A program made the position numbers and the translations under genes. Shown here piece after piece: positions 11,101 through 22,400 of a stretch of 64,000 nt of DNA (positions are counted from its first letter, which is position 1; every line of letters begins with the position of its first letter). Under the pieces are notes generated by a model that saw only the letters and a list, made by a program, of their open reading frames with translations, was not told the DNA's origin and ran no database searches. The stretch is from Eutrigla gurnardus (taxonomy: Eukaryota > Chordata > Actinopteri > Perciformes > Triglidae): contig OY741287.1 of assembly GCA_963514095.1 (NCBI GenBank), positions 13,164,944-13,228,943 of the forward strand. Reading direction: 5' to 3'.

Positions 11101-13601
11101 AGCTTGGCTGTGGGGCTCCTTCAGTCCTCCAGGGGGCGCTCTATGGAGACGTGGGGGCTCCAACGTGGACCAAAGAGTTCCAGTGTGGAGGCCATGAGTC
11201 TGCTCTCCTGGACTGTAGAAGCTCAGGCTCAGATAGAAACACCTGCTCACCTGGCAAAGCTGTTGGACTCACCTGCTCAGGTAGAAGAGGAGCTGCAGCT
11301 TTGATCTGGTTCATTTCTGTTCTCATCAAACTCACTTTGCTCTTTGACTGACGACTCTCTTCTTTCTGTTCAGAGCCTGTCAGGTTGGTGGGAGGAGCCA
11401 GTCGCTGTGCTGGAACACTGGAGGTGAGACATCAGGGAGACTGGAGACCAGTGGATGGCTATTACTATGTCTGGACCCTGAAGGAAGCAGCTGTTGCCTG
11501 TAGAGAGCTGGACTGTGGCTCCGCTGTTTCTGTAGGACGGAGAAAGGAGTCCTCATACAGACCTGTGTGGGGGATCAGGTCTGACTGTGTTCATTCTGGA
11601 TCCACTCTGAGGGAGTGTACAACATCATTCTCCTCTTCCTCCATCCTGAATCTCACCTGCTCAGGTAAGCCCCTCAGTGACATCATCTATGACATCATCT
11701 ATGACAGCAGTGTTGCCAGTATGTTCCTTCCTCTGTCCCAGTGACAGTCAGTGGTTTCCACTGGACTGAACTGTAAAGTTCTCCAGGACAATGACGTCCT
11801 AGAATGTAGAGAAGTGGGCTGGTTTCTGGAAGCTTCAGACCCTCCATAGACTGCTGAGCTTCACCTGGCAGACTTGTGACATCACTTCCTGTTTCCACAG
11901 CGTATCTTGATCTCATTCTAATATTTAACACTAGATCGTGGGCTTTAAGTCTCATATTGTGTAATAAAAGTTTTCAAACATATCTTTTTTGTTTGATAAT
12001 AATAACCATAATTATAACGACAATAATAAAGGTTATTTATAGCACTTATCAAAACGACTAGTTACATCATGCTTTACGAGGCAGACATCAAAAGAGGAAA
12101 GGAGAGAATAAAATGCAACATACACACATTTCCAGATATTTATGAACAAATCTGAATAAATCCAAATTAATTCTTAATAAATATATCAATCTGAACGTGT
12201 TCACAAACTACAGGTAGCATCTAACAGGATGTAACTGTTTCTATGACTTCCTGTGACGTCTATGAAGGCTGCTGGAAAGTGTTGGACTGGATGGCAGCTT
12301 TTAGGCTCCGCCTCCTGCTGCTGCCGCCTGATCTCGTCTACTTTCCAGGCGAGGAGCAGTTCATCTCCAACGAGCCTCATGTGACCGTTCATCATCTCTC
12401 TGTCTTTACAGACCTGCTGCTGCAGCCAAACATCTCCATGTCCTCCTCCATGGACGGGGTCTCCGAGGCCCAGCAGCAGGGGTTTCAGGCGTTCAGGCGC
12501 TCCACCTTCATCGTCTTCTGCTCCGTCCAGCCACAGTACCCAGGAGGCTCCTTCCAGCTCACCTTCACCTCCTCCAACTCAGCACACAACTACACCCAGC
12601 CAGCTGTCAATCACACTGCCCACTTCCTGTTTCCTGCTGCAGAGCCCGCCCACCAGGGACGCTACAGCTGTGTTTATCACGTCCATGTTCGTTCTCATAA
12701 CCTCTCCTATGAGAGCCGTCTGCTCTCTGTCACTGTCGTAGGTAAGCTGACGGTTCAATTCCTGATTAGCATGACTGGAAGAAGTGAAATGTAATAATAT
12801 TCTTTTAGATTTAGGTTTAATCCCACAGACACAAAAAGAATGTGGCTGCAGCTGAAAATGAAGCAGAAGAATATTGTGCAAACAGGCAGCCTAAGACATA
12901 TGGTTTTAATCTGATGCCAGATTGCCAGTCTGCCCATGCTCGGCAATAAACTCCTTTCTGATTCTGATTCTGAACATCGTGTCCCGACGTCAGGCTGCTC
13001 CAATCAATGTGCTTCCATATCTATTAGGTGGAAGTTTAGGTTCCCTGTCTTTGTGGAACAGAGGACCCAGAGTGTCCCTCTTCTCAGGCTTAACAAACTC
13101 AGAGTTTAACTAAACCTGCTTTCTGGAATCCAGCCCTGATCTAGTGAACAAAGTGAAACCAGGTCTGTAAATGGTGACAGCAAACAATGGACTGGAGGAC
13201 AGAATGCCAGGTCCCTAGTTTGTGTTGAATGGCAGCTGTTGGAGTCATGATGAGTCATGTGATGACTGTCCATGTGTTTGATCATCAGATCTGAGACCTG
13301 TCATCATCAGATTGGTCACCGTGCCGCTTATTCTGCTGTCGGCGCAGGTCGGCCTTTACTTCTACTGTAAGGTACTGACACATGTCTGTTGTTGAGAGCA
13401 CTGACTCAGTCTGTGTTCATTGACCTGGAGAGAGGAGCCATGCAGGAAGTCACATGTCTGTGTGCTGTCACGTCTCTCCAGGCCAGCAGGGGGCAGAAGC
13501 CGGGCAGACGGGAGGACGTGGAGCCGGATTACTACAACCTGGGCGTTGGTGCAGCTGAAGGAGGGCCGACTGAACAGGAAGGAGCTCGGGGAGCAGAGTA
13601 G
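6790..13601 (+). CDS. SRCR/Ig-like type I membrane receptor gene, 3' part (gene 1)
   Basis: Exons with matching GT-AG junctions: 6790-7104, 7198-7485, 10975-11280, 11374-11664, 12412-12741, 13289-13371 and 13482-13601. All junctions are phase 1 except the last (phase 0), so SRCR exons can be duplicated without breaking the frame. The order is SRCR-a, SRCR-b, SRCR-a', SRCR-b', one Ig-like domain, transmembrane helix, cytoplasmic tail. This is a scavenger-receptor cysteine-rich protein of the broad CD163/DMBT1/WC1 class, in which SRCR domains bind microbial or endogenous ligands outside the cell. The signal peptide and any earlier SRCR exons lie left of the window. The relation of unit 1 to unit 2 as parts of one gene is inferred from phase and strand. 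No poly(A) signal was recognised right after the stop. Confidence 0.75.
7198..7485 (+). CDS. SRCR domain exon b, unit 1
   Basis: Second SRCR domain, phase 1-1, starting PDDVRLVGGASRCAG and ending SILNLTCSG, with CRELDCGSAVSVG in the middle. Only six cysteines remain (RC, VC, DC, GC, EC, TC), so it resembles a reduced SRCR domain. Acceptor tctgttcag; donor CAG|gtaagt. The intron after it begins with gacatcatctat direct repeats, also seen after the other two b exons. Confidence 0.9.
7542..7956 (-). mobile_element. Solo-LTR-like element (415 bp)
   Basis: On the minus strand it starts TGTGACGGAGG and ends GGAACGTGACA, with the TG...CA ends of LTRs. It is flanked by ctgt on both sides (7538-7541, 7957-7960), a 4-bp target duplication. 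No internal gag-pol region is present, as in a solo LTR left by recombination. It lies in the intron after SRCR exon b of unit 1 and is absent from the corresponding introns of the other units. Confidence 0.5.
7961..8635. other. Intron with hAT-terminus-like start and AT microsatellite
   Basis: The sequence at 7957 (ctgtggttttcaaactgggg) resembles the common hAT/Charlie terminus CAGTGGTTCTCAAACTGGGG; no matching far end was found. There is an (AT)n run at 8096-8121. The rest shows no convincing exon. Confidence 0.35.
8636..9525 (-). mobile_element. Damaged hAT element (copy A), inverted relative to copy B at 39,830
   Basis: It begins CAGGGCTCCAGAC, the same terminus as copy B, and follows copy B in reverse to about 9525, where the similarity stops before the second terminus. 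Compared with copy B it has lost about 270 internal bases (junction at gagactcttccac near 9198) and about 130 terminal bases. What is left of the coding region is a few codons around the zinc-finger segment. The match over 8871-9060 to 40,911-40,722 is near identical. Confidence 0.8.
9735..10360. repeat. Duplicated SRCR-gene intron block, copy 2
   Basis: Nearly identical to 57,901-58,524 (ctgctgcaggctgtggtgttc ... catgaatag). The strong conservation of long intron sequence shows recent duplication of the whole unit rather than only exons. It joins the segment 10,361-10,974, which carries the empty sites of both hAT insertions. Confidence 0.85.
10975..11280 (+). CDS. SRCR domain exon a, unit 2
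   Basis: Group B SRCR domain with the same eight cysteines as unit 1; the SerAsnGln duplication is absent. Phase 1-1, acceptor ctctccag, donor CAG|gtagaa. Upstream intron 10,511-10,974 is nearly identical to 6322-6789. Confidence 0.9.
11374..11664 (+). CDS. SRCR domain exon b, unit 2
   Basis: Starts PVRLVGGASRCAG after the tctgttcag acceptor. Compared with unit 1 it lacks AspAsp after Pro and carries small in-frame insertions (RHQGDW, GYYYVW). Six cysteines. Donor CAG|gtaagc, followed by the gacatcatctat repeats. Confidence 0.9.
12412..12741 (+). CDS. Ig-like domain exon
   Basis: Phase 1-1 exon of about 110 codons with the two Ig cysteines (FIVFCSVQ and GRYSCVYHV) and a late YESRLLSVTVV strand. 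N-glycosylation sequons include NIS, NYT, NHT and NLS. A single Ig domain between SRCR domains and the membrane is seen in some teleost SRCR receptors. Acceptor tctttacag, donor GTAG|gtaagc. Confidence 0.8.
   Translation, partial: TCCCSQTSPCPPPWTGSPRPSSRGFRRSGAPPSSSSAPSSHSTQEAPSSSPSPPPTQHTTTPSQLSITLPTSCFLLQSPPTRDATAVFITSMFVLITSPMRAVCSLSLS
13289..13371 (+). CDS. Transmembrane exon
   Basis: Phase 1 in, phase 0 out. It encodes RPVIIR followed by a hydrophobic stretch (LVTVPLILLSAQVGLYFYC) and a Lys, fitting a single membrane helix with a short juxtamembrane end. Acceptor gatcatcag, donor AAG|gtactg. Confidence 0.75.
13482..13601 (+). CDS. Cytoplasmic tail exon with stop
   Basis: Phase 0 exon of 39 codons plus TAG at 13,599-13,601. 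The tail is Gly/Glu/Arg-rich and contains EPDYYNLGV: the YYNL motif fits a YxxPhi internalisation signal and loosely a tyrosine phosphorylation site. Acceptor gtctctccag. Confidence 0.7.
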   Translation, partial: ASRGQKPGRREDVEPDYYNLGVGAAEGGPTEQEGARGAE

Positions 13602-13744
13602 CACCTCCAAGGAGCTCCTCTCACATCCACATGGGTTTCTAACACACCGACACCAGCTCATGTTCATACGCATGTTCCTCTGGAAATATGACTCATCACA
13701 TTTCTACTATATTGTTATTACTCTGGACATGAAAAGATGTCCAT

Positions 13745-14300
13745 GTTGAAGTGGGGGGTTTGGAGCTAGGTGCTATATCTGAAGCATGAGGATCTGCTGG
13801 TGATGCTTCTGTACCTCTTCCCTGATGGTAAAAGAGTGAACAGGTGATGTGCTGGGTGGGAGGGGTCAGTGGGGATGTTTCTAGCCTTCCTGATGATTCT
13901 GGTGTCATAGTGTGAGGCGATGGTAGGCAGACTGCAGCCAATGACCTTGGAGGCTCTGTGCACTACTTTCTCTCTGTTGCTAACCCCAAATGTCCTCAGC
14001 TGATGGAGGAAGTGGAGTCTCTGCTGGGCTTTGCTGACAATGACACTGATGTTCAGGTCCCATGAGAGGGACTGGTGTATGGTGGGACCTAAGAAGCAGA
14101 AGGAGGAGACCCTCTCAACAAGCTGGCCATCGATGGAGAGGGGGAGGTGTTCGGCTGCCTTCTTTCTGAGGTCAACCATCAGCTCTTTGCTTGTAGATGT
14201 ATTGATGATGAGGTTGTTGTCTTGGCACCACCTCACCAGCTGTACTTCACCCTGGTAAGCACCCTGCCGCTTTCCTGATGTTTTGACGGTGGAGCAGCCT
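13745..14300 (-). mobile_element. L2-like LINE fragment, RT C-terminal part
   Basis: The minus strand encodes a typical fish LINE tail: WCQDNNLIINTSTSKELMVD, then VERVSSFCFLG, LSWDLNISVIVSKAQQRLHF, ending LLPSGKRYRSI. The YADD part of the reverse transcriptase is missing. With 15,115-15,446 it appears to be one minus-strand element split by the plus-strand LINE between them. Confidence 0.75.
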
Positions 14301-14384
14301 TCTGACATCCTGCTCTGAGATTGAAATGGTGGGGAGACTGAGAGAGCTGGTCTGAGCTTCACTGGACTCCAATCTACAGTAGAA

Positions 14385-15110
14385 ATGACACAATTACAAT
14401 CCCATCTCCACATTAATAACCTGTTTGAGCCCCTCCAGTCTGGTGTTCACCCCCTCCACAGGACTGAAACAGCCCTCGTCAAAGTCCTCAATGACCTCCT
14501 CACCTCTGCTGACACAGGTTCCCTCAATATCCTCACCCTCAGTATCGCAGCCTTCGATACTGTGAGCCCTAACATTCTGCTCTCCAGGCTCCAAGACGTC
14601 AGTATGGAAGGTACCGCACTCAGCTGGCTCCAGTCCTACCTCTCCAACAGATCCCACTTTATTTCCCTCCATAACCACACCTCTTCCTCAGCCACAGTCA
14701 CACAGGGTGTTCCCCAGGGATCTGTACTCGGCCCCCTCCTCTTCATCATCTCCATCCTCAGTCATGCCTTCATTTCCTCCCGTCTGGATGACTGTAACTC
14801 ATTCCTTCACGGCATCAACTCCAGCTCCACAAACCGACTCCAACTGGTCCAGAACGCAGCCGCCCGTCTCATCAGCCCAGTCCTAAAGAACCTCCACTGG
14901 CTTCCCATCTCCCACCGCATCCCCTCTAAAATCCTGGTCCTCACCTAGAAGGCACTCCACCATCTGACCCCCCCTCATCTCCCTGACCTCATCCCCCCCT
15001 ACCAACCCTCGCGGGCCCTCCGATCAACATCAGCCGGTCTCCTCCATCCACAAATCCAACCTCCACAGCTTCGGGGCCAGAGCCTTCTCCAGGGCAGCTC
15101 CCAGGCTCTG
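14385..15110 (+). mobile_element. LINE reverse transcriptase fragment, internally deleted
   Basis: Plus strand encodes TETALVKVLNDLL, IAAFDTVS, ALSWLQSYLSNRSHFI and VTQGVPQGSVLGPLLF, then jumps to SSRLDDCNSFLHGI and NAAARLISPVLKNLHWLPI. The catalytic YADD segment between them is deleted. It then continues as a degenerate C-terminal region to about 15,110, and is inserted into the minus-strand LINE. Confidence 0.75.
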
Positions 15111-15114
15111 GGAC

Positions 15115-15446
15115 TTGGTCTTGTAGTTAGTGATTGTGTGCCGGCCCTGCCAAACCCCCTTAAAGTCATGGACTTGGAGCTTGTTTTCAGGTGTGACTCT
15201 AGAAGTGGCTTCAGCTGTTTGAGCTGCCTTTTGAAGTTGCTATTTAAGGAGTTTGTATTGGTCTTTGTCGCCACATTGAAATGCAGCATTTGTCTCACTG
15301 CATAGGCGCCTTACTTCCTTGTTGAAGCGAGGCTTGTTGTTGCTATGGTAACAGGTTTCTTCATGGAGACGTGGTTGAAATCTCCCAGCACCAGGACTGC
15401 AGAGTCCTGTTGGAGGTCCCAGAGACTGTTTCCACACCGACTTCAT
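15115..15446 (-). mobile_element. L2-like LINE fragment, region before the RT
   Basis: Minus strand reads KPRFNKEVRRLCSETNAAF and, after frame changes, ITNYKTKSQ, the linker before the RT domain in fish L2-type elements. Frameshifted, no function expected. Confidence 0.65.
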
Positions 15447-17460
15447 CTGTTAGTCACATGTTATGACTTCACGTCAGCGCCCCCTTGTGGTTCACATGGC
15501 TCATTGTTGTTGTGAAGTCGATTTGGGCAGCAGGACACATTTAGCTGAAGAGAATCACAATGAACAGCTTATTTTTGTGATGAACCAATTTTCATATTTC
15601 ATAAGAATTTTGCTTCATTTTGTACATAAAGTGTTGACTTAATGTTGTACTTTATAAACAAGTATTTGATTTTGTATTTCAGGATTTTACTCTTATTAAT
15701 CATTTTGCTCATTTCATAACAATTGTACTTGATTTTGCTTTTTTTCATAAGTTTTGAGCTCATTTGACTTAGTTTAAGGAATGTTGTTGTTTATCGTGAC
15801 TTTTTATTCATGACGATGTTTTATATGATGAGAAGAGAAAGCAAAAAGCAAAATGAAACAAAAATACCAAAAACTAACAAATGTGAGGCCATGGGATGAT
15901 CAGTAAATCCAGGGTAAATTTCAAAATAAAAGTCTGTATATAGAATAATGATGAAGCATCTGTCTCAGGGAGTTTGCTCATTTTTGTACTGAACAGATTT
16001 TGAAGAGAAATATGGTCATAACTAAGCAAACAATCTGAATAAACATAAGAAACATATGCAGCAGGTCGATGCAGTTGAAGTAGAACATTGAAATCTTGAC
16101 TTTGTATCTTTGTTTTGGAATTACAATCGACCACAAATCTCTCATTTCATGTTTCTATGTTCCATTTTCTGCCTATATTTGATTTCTAGACTATTTCATG
16201 TGGTACGTTGTGGTTTTGAAGTGCTGTGATTTAGTTTTGGACACATTTAAGGAGCTTTGTTGGAGGAGCCTGAGATCTGTTCAGCGTGTTGGTTTGTTTG
16301 AGATTTGTGAAGACAGACTAAAGAGAAGACAGACTACGACGTGCCGTTCACTATTTATTCACAATTCTATCATGAAGTCAGAGCAAGAGCTCAAGGACTG
16401 TTTGTGTTTGGAAAATGCTGGTGCATGGCAGTGATAGTAGTCCCAGTGTTTGGACTTAAAACCAGATGCATGAATCACCCAGGTGTTCATGCGGATGGTA
16501 ATCTATGGTCCAATGAACTAGCAGTGCTAGCAGGCTCAGTGTAATGGTAAGGCTCACATCATCAACAGTGTTCCAGTCAATAGAACGGAGCCAAGCTCCC
16601 CATAGTACAAGAATAACATGGAACAGGGCTCTTAGTGGTGAAGTCCAACGTGGAGGAATCCTCACATCCAACGACTGCTCCTCTGGAATCTTTGTGCAAA
16701 TGAAAATAAATACATATATATATTACATCATGTGATGTATCTGTCTGTTTTTTCACGTGACACTCTGAAATGAACGGCTACATGTTGATACATTTAGCTC
16801 CTAACGGTTAAAAAAGTGGTGAGTATTTTAAAGTCACTTTTTACCATATTTACAGCAATATTAGTGAACTTTGTCATATTGTTTGTTGTTGTGTTCCAGC
16901 TGAGAGCAAACAGCTGACGAGTTGGCAGAGAGCATTCTGGGACCAAACAGTTCCTCCAATCAAAAGTCCAAAGTCTGTCTCCGTTTCCGATTGGTCTCTT
17001 TAATGTTGTAAAGAAATGTTTGACTCCAACGTGTCAAATCATTGTTCTCAATCACTTTGCCAGTTTTTAAATTCAAGTAGTTTCACATCATCATGTGATC
17101 AGTCTTGGACCACTTTGAGTGGTATCTATCATTTATAAATATAATATTAAGGAATAAATAATGGCAGTAATAAGATAAAAAGACACTGGTGATGGTATTT
17201 TCAGTTTACTGAGATGGGGTCCGACTCCCTGTGGTCTCCTGCTTATTATTATTATAATTATTGTTATTATTGCTATATATAATGTCTAATATGTGTGCAA
17301 TGGTCCACAGGACTGTAGTTGAAACAGTGATTGACTTTAGAATGATTCTGTATGGATCCGTCAGTCTGCACTTCATGTCAGCACAACCGTATGAAAGCAT
17401 CCCATAAAGGTCACATGTTGCCATGACAACAACGGAGAAATGACCAGACGGGCGACATCT
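15447..17460. other. No gene recognised
   Basis: AT-rich, non-repetitive sequence. Short ORFs show no family motif or splice-phase support. Confidence 0.5.
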
Positions 17461-17465
17461 TGGGC

Positions 17466-17576
17466 CAAATGCCAATGTCCCCCCTAAGGTCTAAGACCTG
17501 AACCCTCAGGGACCTAACGTGAACGCGCATCAAAGTGCTTGAGTCCGTTAGGGGGGATGTCGGGATTGGGCTTTTG
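17466..17576. repeat. Small MITE-like inverted-terminal element
   Basis: Ends caatgtcccccctaag and the inverted cgttaggggggatgtcgg face each other about 110 bp apart. The internal piece gacctgaaccctcagggac is also present at 45,200-45,222. No target duplication was resolved. Confidence 0.45.
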
Positions 17577-18800
17577 TTTCGATGCTAGCTAGCTACACAA
17601 GTAGCCGTTAAAGGAGTGGAACTGAACAACTCCACCCAAACACCAGATGACGACGTTGTACTTCTCTGCGGGGTTCTTTCCGTTAACTCGTCACTTCTAT
17701 TAACGACGGTTCAACACGTAGTGACGGAGAAACCAAAGCTTTCTGAACCACTGAATCAATACGAAGCAATGTGTGGAAACGTTCAGTGTTTGGATCCAGT
17801 TAAATATGGCGACATCTGCTGGCCAATGTTTGACATTACATGGAACAAGTTAAAGATACATAACAGTAAGGCCCTGTTCTGTATGTGTGACCTTGTTGAT
17901 TTTGCTCTGCTGCTATGAACTTAGACGAGACCGGTTGGATGGACCACTGGACTTGTTTATTGCTGCAACTGAAACATGGGAACAACACACAACCAGCGTG
18001 TCAATGAAAGATGTCAGTCTGTTCCTCGAACCACAGCGTAACGTTACTCGCTTCTGCGCAGTGATCGTATAGTGATAACATTTTTTAGCATACTTTAAAA
18101 TAAAATATAAAACAAAAAAGCTCATAATGGCCTGCATTTGTAACGGGTTGTAAATAGTCTGTTAAAATGCCTGCATAAATGGGGACAGTGCCATCTGCTG
18201 GTGTCAATGTTGCATTGCGGCACAGGGTTAAAAGAAGTGATTTATGGGTAATCCACAGCAGAACGTGAGGAAACTGCTGCGGTAAATCACATGCTAAACG
18301 CTGCAGGGATAATTGCAAGCTAAAGTGCCATAAATACGGTGGCCCAGAGGTGTCAGGCCAAATACAAAAGTCACAACACAAATACAAAAGCCACAACGGA
18401 AGTGACCTCAAACACATCTCATACTACGTTTTTTTTTTTTTTACTTTATTGACATCTCGTTCTCATCTTCTCTCACATAACTGAATCGATTTCGGTTTTT
18501 ACCGACGTTAACTAATAATATAGTGCTTATGTTAAACCGTGGTTATATATTTACTAACGGTGATTAATAACGCCGTGCACCGTTGTCCGTTAAAGGGAGG
18601 GATGCAGACACCGGGCGCCTCATTCAGTGGAGGGAACGATGAGGAGAAGTTCACCGGCAGGAGGAATGCTGCTCTGAGAGGCTTCACTTAAGAAAATGTG
18701 GTTTAAATGTTATAATTCTTATATCCAGGACTGCTGGAGACTCTGAGGATGTCCCAGGAGTGGCTGGGCTTCGTCGCTGTCACCCCCATCACCACCGTGG
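17577..18800. other. Intergenic, upstream of the KDZ gene
   Basis: An ORF at 17,616-17,918 has no recognisable family. The T-run at 18,429-18,441 and the GC-rich stretch at 18,560-18,680 could be part of the KDZ promoter region, by position only. Confidence 0.3.
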
Positions 18801-18804
18801 AACT

Positions 18805-19432
18805 ATGGACATGGAACCCATCTGTTCTGTTAGTAAGCAGTGGACGAGGTTCTCCGTGGAACGCCTTGAAAGACAGAAGTCCTTCCTTAAAGAGACTAAC
18901 GTTAACTCGAAGAAGAGAAGACGGGTGAACAATCCCAAGATTGCGGTAAGAATATGTTCGGTGACTGCTAGCTAAACTAAAATTAGCAAAGCAAGCCCAA
19001 GCTAAAAGTAGCTTAAAAGCTAATAGTCCAAGCTAAAAGTAGCATAGTAGCCTTGTAAAAGAACAAGAGAGAGGAACCAGTGTAACGTTAAGTTGCTTTG
19101 TTAAGTGTACGTTGTTGGTCTTTTACAGGAAGCAGTACGCCGTCTTCACAACTCGGAGACGAATTGTACGCACCGCAGGCGGCTGTAAAATTGACCAAAT
19201 TCGGACAGAATGTCGCCAGTTCATTTGTTTGTTGTGTGGGCAAATTTGTACAGTTGTGTGTTGTGTTGTCAATAAAGCTCTTTCTTTGAATACTTTCTCC
19301 TGGCAATTTTTCCTTTCCTCAATAAATTCATTCATATTTATATTTATAAATATATAAATAAATAAAAATAAATATATGTGTGTATATATATGTATAAATA
19401 TACATATATATATATATAAACATATATGTATA

Positions 19433-19466
<34 letters not shown>

Positions 19467-22400
19467 CAAGGAGACATCGAGTCGCATATTTTACTACTTT
19501 ACGCATTCGTTTTGTTGTCAGAAATAAACCGCTCACATTTTGTTGTAATAAGGTCAATGAATACTACCCACAGAAGAAGATTGTAATTATACTGGGTGCA
19601 TCACACTGTGATGTCGGTATCGATGATGTGGACGCCAGCACACCAACAGCAGCCATGGACTGGAAAACCAGGAACGCTTTCTCCTCAGAGAGATGGAAGG
19701 AAGCCAGACAGATGCTGTTGGACAACATGCTGAAAGCTAACAGCATTAAACCAAGGCTCTGTCAAAGATGCCTCAGCAAGGAAGCCATCATCAGATGTCA
19801 AGAATGCATGCCTATGCAGTATTTCTGTTGTGATTGTGACATACACCATGAGTCCCAGGCACTGCACAATCGGCAATCAATGATTCATGGCTTCCACATG
19901 CCTCTGCCACCAACAGTTGTGGTTAAGGAAGCTGCAGAAGGGGGCTATTCCCATCACACATGCGGTACTATATATATATAAATATATATCTTTACAAAAC
20001 TCTATTTATTTTTGGCATCTTGAAAAAAGACCCCTCTCTAATTTGGGAATTTTTAAACCTCTCTTTTCCTTTTATAGCTAGAATATTGCCAATGGAAATG
20101 CCAATGGAGATTTGTGACTGCCCCCCAGAGAACGTTTCTGTCATTCCTGGGAGGCCTGTGGTGTTCATCAACATGAAAGGTAACTCCTTACCATAACCTC
20201 TACTTCCCTATGGTTTTACCCCCCCTCCAATATAACATGAATTGATGCTTTTGCCCCAGGACGATATGATCTGACCCTCCCAGAGCTGCGATGTGGTGGC
20301 TGCTGTGCCAGCTGGACCCCAGGGCTGTATGATGTCCAAGTCAGTGGCTACTGGCCTGCCACCATCCATTTCCATACAATCTACGATGTAGCTATTTTTC
20401 AAGCTTTTCGGGAGATGAAGTTGGCTGCTCCATGGATTTCCTGCCTGACCTTCATGAGAATGCTGGAAGCGCAAACAACAGCGTATGGCAGGGTGGGCTG
20501 GCCTACAGTACACAATATTTACCATTACTTCCTTTTAATTCTGCATGTTAGTATACATTTGTCTTTGATGATTCTTTCAACAGACGGGTAAAGTTTGCTC
20601 GGACACATTTTCCAAGAACTTCATGGAGTGGGTCATCAGCTCCTATGAAGTGGACAAGTTGTGCTCAGAGCAACCATTCGCCTGCACAGCCTGTTCTCCT
20701 CAAATGCTGGCTGTGTCTGTGGATGGAAACAGGAAGCACTACCGCTTCAAAAAGGATGGACAGTCAGTTTATAGTTTTATGTTTCTGGTCTAGGCATGCC
20801 CATGTATCAGCTCTCATTTGTTACACCACTGAGCACATGTTAATTCTTCAGCAATGCTAACATGAAATGATTGCAATTTGTGCAGCATTTGTGGACGACC
20901 TCCAAAAGAGGGCCAAGCATGTAAGAACATTTTTTATTTATTTTGATATAATATATTCTCATTATACTTTGTATACCTTAAGTCAAATTTTATTTTAGGA
21001 AAGAACTACTATTGGCTATTATTTCCAATTACATGCATTCTGCAGTTTGATGCTGCAGAATTACACCCCAAACTGTTAAATAACAGAAACATTAATGTGA
21101 CTATTCTCACTCTCCTCCTCCTGTCCTTTTTGTCGTTGCCAGGTAAAGGCGTTTGTGGCAGGTCTCAGCTGAACGCAGCAAAGGAGACAACAAGCAAGAG
21201 GGCTCGTTCCAGCCTTGATGAGCAAGTATGTTGTCTAGAGCTTGCCCTTTTCACAATATTAACTTTTGTGGTAGTGCATTGTATTCCACCCTTTGCTTAC
21301 ACTCTAACCCCTGTGAATTTCCCCGTTGTGGGACTAATAAAGGAATATCTTATCTTATCTATAATGATAGGAAAATAGTTAATGGAAAATTCTTTATTTG
21401 CCAAATACAAAATGTTAAGATAAGATAAGATAATATTTCCTTTATTGTCCCACAATGAGGGAAATTCACATTAACCCATCCTTACTATTTAGAAGCAGTG
21501 GGCAGCCATGGTCCAGGGACCAAATGCCTTTGTCCTCATCAAGGGAAATGGCCGTTGCAACTGTTAACGAGCATGCATAGTTGGACGAGCTGGTAGACTT
21601 GTGCAATTAATAGTTAATATGATGTGATGTAACTGTTTTGGGCTGCGTCCACACTGGAGGTTTTCCAAACAAAATGATTTGCTTTTTCATATGGAGAAAA
21701 GTAGCAGTAATAACATTTAAATACGCATACAGAATTGAAGCAAAGGCCGAATTATTGTTAAATTTAATTTAATTTAATGTTTAATTCTTCCCCAGGGTCT
21801 AGAAGTAGCAGTGTGCCGTCACGGCATTATCCTTCGGGCCCTGAATATGTACAGGCAAGTATAAAAACATTCTTTGTATTTTCACGACAGTTCCATTTAT
21901 TTCAAATGCTCATGAAGTGACACTTAATTAATGCAATGCTGTCATACAATCCCACAGGGGTGAGATCTTTGCATATCCAATGTTCCTGCAGAAGGAAATC
22001 CCAGCCAGTCCACCAGCCTTCTTCTGCATGGACGTAATATGCAAGTACTGGCCTTACATCCAGAGAATTGCTGAAGCCTGCCCAGAGTACAGTCCCCTCA
22101 CCACCATGAAGCCTCTGTTGTCTGTGCTCCATGCGAAAGCACATGGCATCAAGTGTGAGGTATTTTTTACTCATCCCTTGTGTTTCGATGCCAGTCATTT
22201 TTCCATGTCAAATCCAATCTGCTTGATTACAGAGCCAAAACAACAATCCATGTTTCCCTGAACTCAGATTAATAGACGGCACTGTATATTCCTAAAATGT
22301 CCGATAAAATGGGGAGGAGGCAATCAGGATGGAGCGGGTTCTACCCTGGGAGAGGAGGTGGAAATGGTTAACTCCTTCCTGTCCAGGACCGCCATAATCA

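Noticed and set aside
16541..16735. Short ORFs around 16,200-16,735
   Set aside because: No motif, no splice-phase support and no repeat homology seen.
19129..19290. Alternative second exon of the KDZ gene ending near an AATAAA
   Set aside because: It would stop after about 19 codons and has no KDZ similarity; the 19,553 exon fits the family and phase better.
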